The translations under genes and the position numbers were made by a program. DNA of 8,055 nucleotides from JAJPJX01 sp964568355 (lineage in GTDB: Bacteria > Acidobacteriota > Terriglobia > Bryobacterales > Bryobacteraceae). Below the pieces are notes generated by a model that was not told the origin of the DNA, did not search any database, and was given only the letters and a program-made list of their open reading frames with translations. Location: the NCBI GenBank assembly GCA_964568355.1, contig CAZMRK010000602.1, positions 1-8,055 of the forward strand. Reading direction: 5' to 3'. Numbering within the stretch: position 1 is the stretch's first letter; the number at the start of each line of letters is the position of its first letter. Of the stretch, positions 1 to 6,182 are shown piece after piece.

Positions 1-6
1 GTACCA

Positions 7-1671
7 GTGATGCGGCCTGCCTATGACGTGCTGATTATCGGGTCCGGCTTCGGCGGAGCCATTCCGGCTATGCGCCTGGCCCGCGCTCAGCAGGCTGCCG
101 GAAAGCCAGTCTCGGTCTGCGTGCTCGAGCGGGGCAAGCGCTACAACCTCGGAGAATTTCCGCGCAATTTGGCGCGCGCCAAGGAGTGGTTCTGGCGCAA
201 CGAAGGGGAAAAAGGCTGGAACGGCCTGGTGGATTATCGGACCTTTCATAACATTGCCGTCGGCAGCGCGTGCGGAGTCGGCGGCACCTCGCTGATCTAT
301 CTGGACGTGCAGCTCAACGCCTTCGACTCGGATTTCGAGCAGGGCAAGGCCGAAGGCTCGCCCCGCTGGCCGCAATCGGTAGGGGACTGGAAAGCCGAAC
401 TCGCGCCCTATTATCGCCGGCTGGAGGAGATGCTCCACCCCACCCCCATGCCCGAGCCTAATCTCAAGGCTCGTGCCTTGCAGGCGGGGGCCGCGGCCAT
501 CGGAGACGGCGCGCGTTTTCACATGCTCGACCTGGCAATCTACTGGGGGCAGAATGGCAGCCAGCCCGGCGTGCTCCATCCCGATCCTTACGGCTGGGGC
601 GGCCCACCGCAGTTCGCGTGCTCCAACTGCGGCGAGTGCTTCATCGGCTGCAATACCCACTCCAAGAACACGCTGGACCTCAATTACGTATGGTTCGCCG
701 AGCGCGAGGGCGCGGAAGTCTACTCCCAGCACAAGGTCCTCTCCATTACGCCCGAGGACGGCGCCTATCGCATCGCGTTCCGGGACCTCCGATGGGGCTT
801 CGAAGGCTCGGTGCTGGCCTCGAAGGTGATTGTCGCCGGCGGCTGCCTCGGCACCACCGAACTGCTTCTGCGCCAGAAATACGGCTACCGGCGGAAAGGG
901 GTCGCGTACCGTCCCACCTTGCCGCTGCTCAGCGACATGCTGGGACGCTACTTTTCCGGCAATGGTGACTTCGGAGCGGTGGCCTTTGAGACGCGGCGCC
1001 TCATCAATCCCATGGATGGTCCCACCATCACCTCCACCGTCGAGTATGCCGACAAGTTGAACAATCGCGGGTTCATCGTCGAGGACGGCGGCTTCCCCGA
1101 CCTGTTGCGCGCCGGCCTGAAAACCCTTCCGGGCGGCCTCGCCTCCGGGCGGAGCCTGCTCGATGCCTTGCGCAATCTGCTGAGCCTGAGCGGCCGCCGC
1201 CAGTTTGCCCAAGGCATCTTCGATCAGTTGGATCTGGAAACCACGCGCGATGCCATGCCTTACCTGGTCATGGGCGCCGATGCCGCCGACGGCGAGATGT
1301 CCATTGACGCGGAAGGCCGGCTGCAAATCGACTGGCGCAACGATCGCAGCATGTCTTTATGGCGGGAGATGGAAGGGACCTTGCGCGCCATCACCCAGAC
1401 GCCTCCTCCCGGGCTGGACGGTAATCTCATGCTCAATCCTACCTGGAGCGCCGAAAAGCAGTTGATTACCGTCCATCCGCTGGGAGGCTGTCCCATTGGA
1501 GAGGACCCCCAGCACGGAGTGGTGGGGCCGGATGGTGAGGTATTTCACTATCCCAATCTCTTTATCACCGACGCTTCGATTATTCCCACCGCCGTAGGCC
1601 GCAATCCTTCAAAAACCATCGGCGCCATGGCCGAACGGATCTCGCAAAAAATCATCGAACGCGGCCTGTAG
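7..1671 (+). CDS. GMC-family FAD oxidoreductase, cholesterol-oxidase-like
   Basis: This predicted flavoprotein would oxidise an alcohol (possibly a sterol-like or other hydrophobic one) using FAD; the substrate cannot be read from sequence. Counting from GTG 7, a Rossmann GxGxxG motif lies at residues 12-17 and an acidic FAD-ribose-binding position at Glu41 (LERG). The GMC C-terminal domain carries HPLGGC (His490) and GRNPSKTIGAMAER (Asn533), matching the His/Asn active-site pair of cholesterol oxidases. A cluster Cys205-x2-Cys208-x2-Cys211-x3-Cys215 followed by KNTLDLNY is typical of one GMC branch. The length of 554 residues suits the family. GTG 7 and ATG 10 are both plausible starts; only six upstream bases are visible, so a ribosome site cannot be judged and a slightly longer protein is possible. 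No signal peptide is seen. The family call is secure, the substrate is not. Confidence 0.9.
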   Translation: MMRPAYDVLIIGSGFGGAIPAMRLARAQQAAGKPVSVCVLERGKRYNLGEFPRNLARAKEWFWRNEGEKGWNGLVDYRTFHNIAVGSACGVGGTSLIYLDVQLNAFDSDFEQGKAEGSPRWPQSVGDWKAELAPYYRRLEEMLHPTPMPEPNLKARALQAGAAAIGDGARFHMLDLAIYWGQNGSQPGVLHPDPYGWGGPPQFACSNCGECFIGCNTHSKNTLDLNYVWFAEREGAEVYSQHKVLSITPEDGAYRIAFRDLRWGFEGSVLASKVIVAGGCLGTTELLLRQKYGYRRKGVAYRPTLPLLSDMLGRYFSGNGDFGAVAFETRRLINPMDGPTITSTVEYADKLNNRGFIVEDGGFPDLLRAGLKTLPGGLASGRSLLDALRNLLSLSGRRQFAQGIFDQLDLETTRDAMPYLVMGADAADGEMSIDAEGRLQIDWRNDRSMSLWREMEGTLRAITQTPPPGLDGNLMLNPTWSAEKQLITVHPLGGCPIGEDPQHGVVGPDGEVFHYPNLFITDASIIPTAVGRNPSKTIGAMAERISQKIIERGL

Positions 1672-1721
1672 CCCTCGCCGGATTCTTTTGCTATCGGTGT
1701 AACCTTTTCGGCGTCTTACGG

Positions 1722-1727
1722 TATAGT
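1722..1727 (+). promoter_or_regulatory. possible -10 box (TATAGT) for the permease gene
   Basis: TATAGT matches the -10 consensus at five of six positions and ends four bases before the permease ATG. A start site at the usual distance would fall on or next to the start codon, giving a leaderless mRNA; no Shine-Dalgarno sequence precedes this ATG. No convincing -35 box lies 16-18 bases upstream, so this is tentative. The permease might instead be read from the gene before it, 60 bp upstream. Confidence 0.25.
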
Positions 1728-1731
1728 TCAC

Positions 1732-4233
1732 ATGTCGCAGGTTGTGCAAGATTTGCGTTTCGCCTTTCGCACGGTGCGAAAGGCGCCCATGTTTGCCGCT
1801 GTGGCCATCTTCTCCCTGGCTCTGGGCATTGGCGCGAACACGGCCATCTTTACCCTCATTAATCAGCTTCTGCTGGAACTGCTGCCGGTCAAGCATCCGG
1901 AAGAACTGGTGCTGCTGACGGCCCGCGGGCAGCATTATGGCAGCAACACCGGATCGAACGCCATCTCTTATCCCATGTATCAGGACTTTCGGGATCGCAA
2001 CCAGGTGTTCCGCGGGATGTTCTGCCGCTACGGAATGTCGATGAGCCTGGTGGTGGATGGGCGGACCGAGCGCGTCTCGGGAGAACTGGTATCCGGCAAC
2101 TACTTTCCGGTTCTGGGTGTGGGCTCCGCTTTGGGCAGGACCTTTACCGCCGGCGACGATCTGATTCAAGGCGGCCACCCCCTGGCGGTCTTGAGTTACG
2201 GCTTCTGGAAGAGCCGCTTCAGTTCGGACCCCGATGTCATCGGGCGCAAGATCGTGGTGAACGGATATCCGCTCACCATCGTCGGCGTCAGTCAGAAGGG
2301 CTTTGACGGGGTGGAGCCGGGATATTCTCCGCAAATCCGCGTGCCGATGATGATGAAGCACGAAATGACCGCGGGACGGTGGTACAGCCTCAACGACCGC
2401 CGGGGACGATTCGTGCAGGCATTCGGCCGCCTGAAGCCAGGCGGGACTCTGGAACAGGCCAAGGCTGGTTTGCAGCCGCTTTTTCACCAGATCCTCAATC
2501 TGGAGGTCCAGCAGAAAGAATTCGCCAAAGCGTCGCCCCACACCAAGCAGCAGTTCCTGCGTATGTGGATGGACGTGCTGCCTGCGGCCAAGGGCCGTTC
2601 GTTCCTGCGCGAACAGTTCACCAAGCCCCTGATAGCCCTGATGGCCATTGTCGCGCTGGTGCTGTTGATCGCCTGCTCCAACGTGGCGAACCTGCTGATT
2701 GCGCGCGCTACGTCGCGGCAGAAAGAGATCGCCGTGCGCCTCGCTCTGGGCGCCGGACGCGTTCGCCTGGTGCGTCAGTGGCTCGTCGAAAGTTTGCTGC
2801 TCTCGGTCACCGGTGGTTTGGCGGGGCTGCTGCTGGCCGTCTGGATGGATGAAATGCTTCTCCGCTTTCTCCCCAACGAGACCTCCACGCTGACGCTCTC
2901 CAGCACACCCGACTGGCGGGTCTTGACGTTTAACCTGAGCGTCTCGGTCCTGACCGGCTTGATCTTCGGCCTGGTACCGGCGCTCCAGGCGACCCGTCCC
3001 GAACTGGCAGGAACGTTGAAAGACCAGGCCGGATCCGTGACCGGCGTTTTTTCTACTTCGCTGCGCAAGGGCCTGGTTGTGGCGCAGGTCGCCCTCTCGC
3101 TGCTGCTGCTGATTGGTGCGGGGCTGTTCATCCGCAGCCTCCGCAACCTGAAGGATCTGGACCCGGGGTTCCGCACCGACAAGCTGGTGACCTTCTCCGT
3201 GGACCCTTCCTTAAACGGATACAAGCCGGAGCGCAGCTTGCAGTTTTACCGGCAATTGGTCGAGCGCATGGGCCGCATCCCCGGCGTCGGCTCGGGAGCG
3301 CTTGCCGTGGTGCCGGTTCTGGATGACAACGAGTGGGACAGCACCGTCACGGTAGAAGGCTATGTTCCGAAGCAGGGAGAGTGGGTGGATCCGCATATGC
3401 AGTTCGTCTCGCCCGGCTTCTTCGCCACGATGGGTATCGCGATGCCGCTGGGCCGCGACTTCGACGACCGCGACGTCAAGGGGGCTCCGCTGGTGGCGAT
3501 CGTGAATCAGAAGTTCGCCAAGCGCTACTTCGGAGACGCCAATCCGATCGGCCGCCACATCGGTATGGGAGGCGATCCGGGAACCAAAACCGATATCACC
3601 ATCGTCGGCGTGGTCAGCGACACCAAGTACGAAAACATGCGTCAGGAGATCCCCTACGAGTTGTACCGGCCTTATCAGCAGGTGGATTTCGTCATTGGCA
3701 TGACGGCTTACCTGCGCACTCTGGGCGAGCCGGACAACCTGTTTTCCAGCATCCGGCAGGCGGTCCGCCAGGTGGATTCCAACGTACCGGTGTACAAGAT
3801 GCGCACGCTCGAGCAACAGGTGGACAAATCGCTGCTGACCGAGCGGCTTCTGGCCTCGCTCGCAACCGCCTTCGGATTTCTGGCAACGCTTCTGGCCGCG
3901 ATCGGACTCTACGGGGTGATGGCCTACATGGTGGCGCGCCGCACGCGCGAAATCGGCATCCGCATGGCGTTGGGAGCGACCAGCCCATCGGTGGTGTGGC
4001 TGGTCATGCGCGAGGTACTGACGCTGGTCGGCATCGGCGTGGCCATCGGCCTGCCCGCCGCGTGGGGAGTTACTCGCCTGGTACAGACCCAGCTTTACGG
4101 CATTACGCCCAACGATCCTTACACCTTGGCCCTGGCTGTCGTCGGGATCGCCGGCACAGCGATCGTCTCCGGCTACGTCCCCGCCCAGCGGGCCACGCGG
4201 GTGGATCCGATGCGCGCGTTGCGCTGGGAATAA
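1732..4233 (+). CDS. ADOP-type MacB/FtsX permease (duplicated orphan ABC permease)
   Basis: This is an inner-membrane permease of the MacB/FtsX superfamily in the duplicated form abundant in Acidobacteriota. It has two copies of a periplasmic core domain plus FtsX transmembrane unit. The N-terminal QDLRFAFRTVRKAP and LALGIGANTAIF are the family signature. A first membrane segment at about 21-46 leads into a periplasmic domain (about 50-290), then segments near 299-324, 350-374 and 400-420. A second unit starts with a segment near 447-467, has a periplasmic domain (about 485-705), and ends with segments near 711-733, 760-782 and 797-817. The repeated KEIAVRLALGA (331-341) and REIGIRMALGA (739-749) are the cytoplasmic motifs expected to contact an ATPase. 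The full length of 833 residues is usual. No ATP-binding subunit is encoded nearby, hence 'orphan'. Possible roles are export of peptides, lipids or drugs, or mechanotransmission; the substrate is unknown. ATG 1732 is used; GTG 1744 is an alternative. Confidence 0.93.
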   Translation: MSQVVQDLRFAFRTVRKAPMFAAVAIFSLALGIGANTAIFTLINQLLLELLPVKHPEELVLLTARGQHYGSNTGSNAISYPMYQDFRDRNQVFRGMFCRYGMSMSLVVDGRTERVSGELVSGNYFPVLGVGSALGRTFTAGDDLIQGGHPLAVLSYGFWKSRFSSDPDVIGRKIVVNGYPLTIVGVSQKGFDGVEPGYSPQIRVPMMMKHEMTAGRWYSLNDRRGRFVQAFGRLKPGGTLEQAKAGLQPLFHQILNLEVQQKEFAKASPHTKQQFLRMWMDVLPAAKGRSFLREQFTKPLIALMAIVALVLLIACSNVANLLIARATSRQKEIAVRLALGAGRVRLVRQWLVESLLLSVTGGLAGLLLAVWMDEMLLRFLPNETSTLTLSSTPDWRVLTFNLSVSVLTGLIFGLVPALQATRPELAGTLKDQAGSVTGVFSTSLRKGLVVAQVALSLLLLIGAGLFIRSLRNLKDLDPGFRTDKLVTFSVDPSLNGYKPERSLQFYRQLVERMGRIPGVGSGALAVVPVLDDNEWDSTVTVEGYVPKQGEWVDPHMQFVSPGFFATMGIAMPLGRDFDDRDVKGAPLVAIVNQKFAKRYFGDANPIGRHIGMGGDPGTKTDITIVGVVSDTKYENMRQEIPYELYRPYQQVDFVIGMTAYLRTLGEPDNLFSSIRQAVRQVDSNVPVYKMRTLEQQVDKSLLTERLLASLATAFGFLATLLAAIGLYGVMAYMVARRTREIGIRMALGATSPSVVWLVMREVLTLVGIGVAIGLPAAWGVTRLVQTQLYGITPNDPYTLALAVVGIAGTAIVSGYVPAQRATRVDPMRALRWE

Positions 4234-4243
4234 AGCAAAAGGT

Positions 4244-4272
4244 TTGCCAGGGCGTATATTTCCACGTATAAT
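4244..4272 (+). promoter_or_regulatory. near-consensus sigma-70-type promoter of the small-gene cassette
   Basis: TTGCCA at 4244-4249 (five of six matches to the -35 consensus) and TATAAT at 4267-4272 (perfect -10) are separated by exactly 17 bases. The start site should fall near 4279, giving the antitoxin mRNA a leader of about eight bases to ATG 4287, or none to GTG 4278. The promoter begins 11 bases after the permease stop codon, so the cassette has its own transcription start. Confidence 0.75.
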
Positions 4273-4284
4273 CATACGTGGAAA
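4259..4284. promoter_or_regulatory. perfect 11-bp inverted repeat over the -10 box: candidate autoregulatory operator
   Basis: The arms TTTCCACGTAT (4259-4269) and ATACGTGGAAA (4274-4284) are exact reverse complements separated by AATC. The -10 box TATAAT lies across the left arm and spacer, so a dimer bound here would block RNA polymerase. Phd/YefM antitoxins repress their own promoters by binding short palindromes, and the gene immediately downstream encodes such a protein, so it is the obvious candidate ligand. There is no following T-run, so it does not look like a terminator. Confidence 0.7.
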
Positions 4285-4286
4285 CT

Positions 4287-4784
4287 ATGACTGCCTCGAA
4301 CACAATTTTCGGAGACGAGCTTTTTACAGCGACCGATCTGAATCGCCGGGCGGGATATGTTCTCGATCAGGCCAAGGGCCACGCTGTGACAATCACCCGG
4401 AATGATGAGGCTTTCGCGCTTTTGCCGCGCAAAGAGGCTGCCCGCCTGGTGGCAGTAGCGTCGAACGCGAAGCAGATGGTTGGCCTTACCACCGCTATCT
4501 CACAATACAGGCAAGCCGGTAAGGACATCCCGGCAGGACATGCCTTTGAGTGGCTCAATGCCTTTGACATGGATGAAGTCGGGGACCTTCTTACAGAAGT
4601 GTATCAGGCGTTTCAGCGCGCATCGGATGAGACAATCTCATGGGACGATTTTGAAGCAGTACTCCATGAGTGGCACGAAAGCGCCGTAGCCGTCCGTAGC
4701 GAAGCACTAGCGGCCGCCTTTTCGGCTCCCACGAACGAAGTACCACTTACTCAACCGGTAAACATGGCCGATGGCAGTGTCTGA
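4287..4784 (+). CDS. Phd/YefM-like antitoxin with long C-terminal extension
   Basis: This is probably the antitoxin and autorepressor of a type II toxin-antitoxin module. Counting from ATG 4287 (165 residues), positions 13-50 (FTATDLNRRAGYVLDQAKG, then VTITRNDEAFALLPRKE) match the Phd/YefM DNA-binding fold: a helix that makes the partition 'choose one target among others' pattern, followed by beta strands. Classical members have about 80-90 residues. Here roughly 100 more follow, mainly helical and acidic, with WDDFEAVLHEW (119-129) resembling the C-terminal region of longer 'prevent-host-death' proteins, possibly the toxin-binding part. GTG 4278 would add three residues. Neither start has a Shine-Dalgarno site, and both lie at or within eight bases of the predicted transcription start. 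No RelE, Doc or PIN-type toxin follows, so the partner is missing, distant or unfamiliar. The fold call is good; the role is inferred. Confidence 0.72.
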   Translation: MTASNTIFGDELFTATDLNRRAGYVLDQAKGHAVTITRNDEAFALLPRKEAARLVAVASNAKQMVGLTTAISQYRQAGKDIPAGHAFEWLNAFDMDEVGDLLTEVYQAFQRASDETISWDDFEAVLHEWHESAVAVRSEALAAAFSAPTNEVPLTQPVNMADGSV

Positions 4785-4840
4785 AGAGGCTCTGACCGTT
4801 TGGGGAACGCCCCTGACGAGAGCAATGTTCAACAGCCCCA

Positions 4841-4853
4841 CCACCGATGGTGG
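4841..4853. repeat. short inverted repeat CCACC/GGTGG
   Basis: CCACC (4841-4845) and GGTGG (4849-4853) flank a GAT spacer. The same CCACC/GGTGG halves recur about 90 bases downstream at 4931-4950, suggesting either a repeated protein-binding half-site or two small RNA hairpins. A five-base arm is short enough to occur by chance. Confidence 0.35.
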
Positions 4854-4882
4854 CCAGTGTACGCGGTTGATTTTTGCCTGCA

Positions 4883-4908
4883 TTGCATGGCACCATGGTG
4901 CCATGCAA
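4883..4908. repeat. perfect 26-bp palindrome
   Basis: The left half TTGCATGGCACCA (4883-4895) is followed with no spacer by its exact reverse complement, ending at 4908. The centre is CCATGG. A perfect 13-base half-site is very unlikely by chance. It may be an operator for a dimeric or tetrameric repressor, a cruciform-forming site or an RNA hairpin. It lies 66 bases upstream of the DUF3467-like gene and about 100 bases after the antitoxin stop codon. Confidence 0.85.
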
Positions 4909-4930
4909 CGAAGATAGTTCTCGTTGCGTA

Positions 4931-4950
4931 TACCACCTGTGGCGGTGGTA
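4931..4950. repeat. inverted repeat TACCACC/GGTGGTA just upstream of a ribosome site
   Basis: TACCACC (4931-4937) and GGTGGTA (4944-4950) are exact reverse complements around a six-base TGTGGC loop. In RNA this would form a seven-pair hairpin ending about 12-15 bases before the Shine-Dalgarno sequence of the next gene, so it could influence mRNA stability or translation. In DNA it could be a protein-binding dyad. Confidence 0.55.
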
Positions 4951-4973
4951 CGTAGCCAGCCAAAAGGAGACGG

Positions 4974-5237
4974 GTGGAGCCAAAGTTCGCAAACCTTCTA
5001 AACTATACCGTTAATGCGACGGAGGTAATTTTTGACTTCGGGGCTTTTTTCCCGAGGCCGCAGCTTGGGGTGCAAACCCCGACGGACTCTGATTATCACA
5101 CCCGGATTGTGATGGGTGCAGACGTGCTCGATGCGCTCTTAGCTGCACTTCCTGAACTGAAGAAAATGAGGGATCAGGCGCGCGAACAGCAAAGAAAACC
5201 GAATCCAGCAACCGATATGAAGGGAGGCACGCAATGA
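4974..5237 (+). CDS. small DUF3467-like protein
   Basis: The product is an 87-residue soluble protein with no signal peptide or membrane segment. Residues 4-62 have the layout recalled for DUF3467, a small family of unknown function: an opening strand FANLLNYTVNATEVIFDFGAF, a variable stretch, then HTRIVMGADVLDALLAALPEL forming a strand and a helix. The tail (63-87) is charged and probably disordered. GTG 4974 is the first possible start after an in-frame stop at 4953-4955 and is preceded by AAAAGGAGA (4962-4970), a strong ribosome site about four bases away. The stop overlaps the next start (ATGA), so the two products are translationally coupled and probably act together. The family assignment is from memory of its pattern, not from a search. 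Confidence 0.68.
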   Translation: MEPKFANLLNYTVNATEVIFDFGAFFPRPQLGVQTPTDSDYHTRIVMGADVLDALLAALPELKKMRDQAREQQRKPNPATDMKGGTQ

Positions 5238-5713
5238 TTCTCGTTAATTCGTTGCCCAGGCCGACGGAGATTCAAGACGTGAACCCCTGCGTGCTTGGGG
5301 AAAAGATTGCCCTGTATACTTCGATGCAACAGAAGGGGTTAACCCTGACGGTTGGGCCGGTGGCATTGCTCTGGACCGCCGAAAAAGTACGAACTCTCCG
5401 CGCCGATCCTGATCCGGACGACGCCGCAACTGAGCACGCCCGCAGGACCGCCGAGCAACTGCTGACCGAGTGCACAGCCACAACGGCATCGGCAATTTCG
5501 CCAATCTCGATAGACCAGTTCGAGCATGATCTGTTCCTGCGTTGGGAGGCTAATGGCAAAGGGCTAATTCTCACGTGTCCCGCAACGAACAACAGAGGGC
5601 CATCACTTTACCGGGAGCGGATCGAAAACGGTCGCGCCAAATCGACGGAGATGCTTGCTAATGCATCGGCGAGCGATCTGGCCCAGTCAATGCAGTGGAT
5701 GCTGGAAGCCTAA
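5234..5713 (+). CDS. conserved-hypothetical protein coupled to the DUF3467-like gene
   Basis: I do not recognise a named family. The 159-residue product is soluble, with no signal peptide. An N-terminal half (1-80) contains two strand-like hydrophobic stretches (LTLTVGPVALLW at 36-47) and an Asp-rich, helix-prone segment (58-80). A more structured C-terminal half follows: FEHDLFLRWE at 96-105, the strand GLILTCPA at 110-117, GPSLYRERIENG at 122-133, and a closing helix ASASDLAQSMQWMLEA (144-159). The start ATG overlaps the previous stop by four bases (ATGA) and is preceded by AGGGAGG (5220-5226), a good ribosome site. It ends in the same frame as the next gene, one stop codon away. Operon membership and coupling are seen directly; function is unknown. 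Confidence 0.75.
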   Translation: MILVNSLPRPTEIQDVNPCVLGEKIALYTSMQQKGLTLTVGPVALLWTAEKVRTLRADPDPDDAATEHARRTAEQLLTECTATTASAISPISIDQFEHDLFLRWEANGKGLILTCPATNNRGPSLYRERIENGRAKSTEMLANASASDLAQSMQWMLEA

Positions 5714-5722
5714 ACGCCAAGA

Positions 5723-6109
5723 GTGTTTGACCCTACCGGTGTGCGTTCTGCCCAAGAGGTTTTCCGGGCATACCTCTACGACAATCATTGCGACGACAGG
5801 GGACGACCGAGTTGGAAGTTATTTCTGCGTAGGCCCCGCGACCGGAAGGGGTTGTCGGTCGGCAGTTCGCCAGACGCTGCTACCGAGCACCTTGAATATC
5901 ACTTCGGGTGCTGCATGTTAGTTACTGGGGACATTCGGAACATCGAAGGTCTTGATGTTGAGCCGGACAGCGCCACACACGCCAACATAACTGGTGTTCC
6001 GTTCCGCAAGGACGATGAGCAGCGTGCGCTTCAAATCGCAAGTGATTTACAACGCATCGCAAGCGCTACAACATACCCACCGAATCCCCCAATCGACACT
6101 TGTGGCTAA
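5723..6109 (+). CDS. conserved-hypothetical protein, same frame as the preceding gene
   Basis: This is a 128-residue soluble protein of no named family that I recognise. Residues 26-46 (RGRPSWKLFLRRPRDRKGLSV) suggest a basic beta hairpin. CysCys63-64 lie in a hydrophobic strand (CCMLVTGDI). Residues 77-112 (LDVEPDS, then HANITGVPF and a helix EQRALQIASDLQRIA) resemble a 'pro-x-x-HAxIxGxP' pattern I recall in short hypothetical proteins from bacterial accessory regions. GTG 5723 comes only nine bases after the preceding TAA, in the same frame, with no real ribosome site, so translation would need reinitiation, stop readthrough, or a later start such as GTG 5741. The gene ends in tandem in-frame stops (TAATAA, 6107-6112). 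It converges on the tRNA gene. Confidence 0.6.
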   Translation: MFDPTGVRSAQEVFRAYLYDNHCDDRGRPSWKLFLRRPRDRKGLSVGSSPDAATEHLEYHFGCCMLVTGDIRNIEGLDVEPDSATHANITGVPFRKDDEQRALQIASDLQRIASATTYPPNPPIDTCG

Positions 6110-6182
6110 TAAGTCGGGAAACACGGCACGCGACATGTGCTTCTGGCTCCAACAGTCAGAGGAGAACCATAAGCGATCTTGA
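6110..6182. other. convergent gap between the cassette and the tRNA gene
   Basis: This 73-bp stretch separates the last cassette gene from the 3' end of tRNA-Arg. I see no hairpin followed by a T-run on either strand, and no copy of the tRNA 3' end. An open frame crossing it into the tRNA is an artefact of translating tRNA sequence. Confidence 0.5.

Larger units (their letters stand above)
4785..4973. other. intergenic region rich in dyad symmetry, no convincing gene
   Basis: This 189-bp gap sits where a toxin gene would be expected. All three forward frames are interrupted before they reach a useful length. The longest is a 48-codon frame opening at ATG 4771 inside the antitoxin gene and closing at 4917, with no ribosome site and no family resemblance. 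The gap instead contains three inverted repeats (4841-4853, 4883-4908, 4931-4950), then a Shine-Dalgarno sequence for the next gene. No clear -35/-10 pair was found, so the downstream genes may be read from the cassette promoter. Confidence 0.6.

Noticed and set aside
1609..2541. 310-codon minus-strand open frame
   Set aside because: It is antisense to the ends of two confidently identified genes, with low-complexity His/Arg-rich translation.
4238..4260. possible attachment-site copy of the tRNA 3' end at the left cassette edge
   Set aside because: The stretch around GCCAGGGCG only loosely resembles the tRNA end on the plus strand (GGCAGGCGCGG). No direct repeat long enough for an att site is present, and no integrase gene is seen.
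3333..4271. 312-codon forward open frame in another frame of the permease
   Set aside because: It is an off-frame reading of the permease with Arg/Gly/His-rich composition and no family resemblance. It also runs through the promoter and operator of the cassette.
3211..4275. 354-codon minus-strand open frame
   Set aside because: It lies antisense to the permease gene, whose full protein is clearly recognisable. The translated product is His/Arg/Gly/Asp-rich low-complexity sequence typical of antisense frames in GC-rich genes.
4747..4992. 81-codon minus-strand open frame across the palindromic gap
   Set aside because: It has no ribosome site and no recognisable domain. It starts inside the downstream gene's 5' end and ends inside the antitoxin gene, and its sequence is shaped by the palindromes.
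5315..5320. TATACT hexamer inside the second cassette gene as an internal promoter
   Set aside because: No -35 box is found at 16-18 bases upstream, and the hexamer is within coding sequence of a tightly coupled pair.
6150..6180. imperfect hairpin GGCTCC ... GGAGAACC between the last cassette gene and the tRNA
   Set aside because: The arms need an insertion or mismatch to pair and no T-run follows on either strand, so it is not supportable as a terminator.
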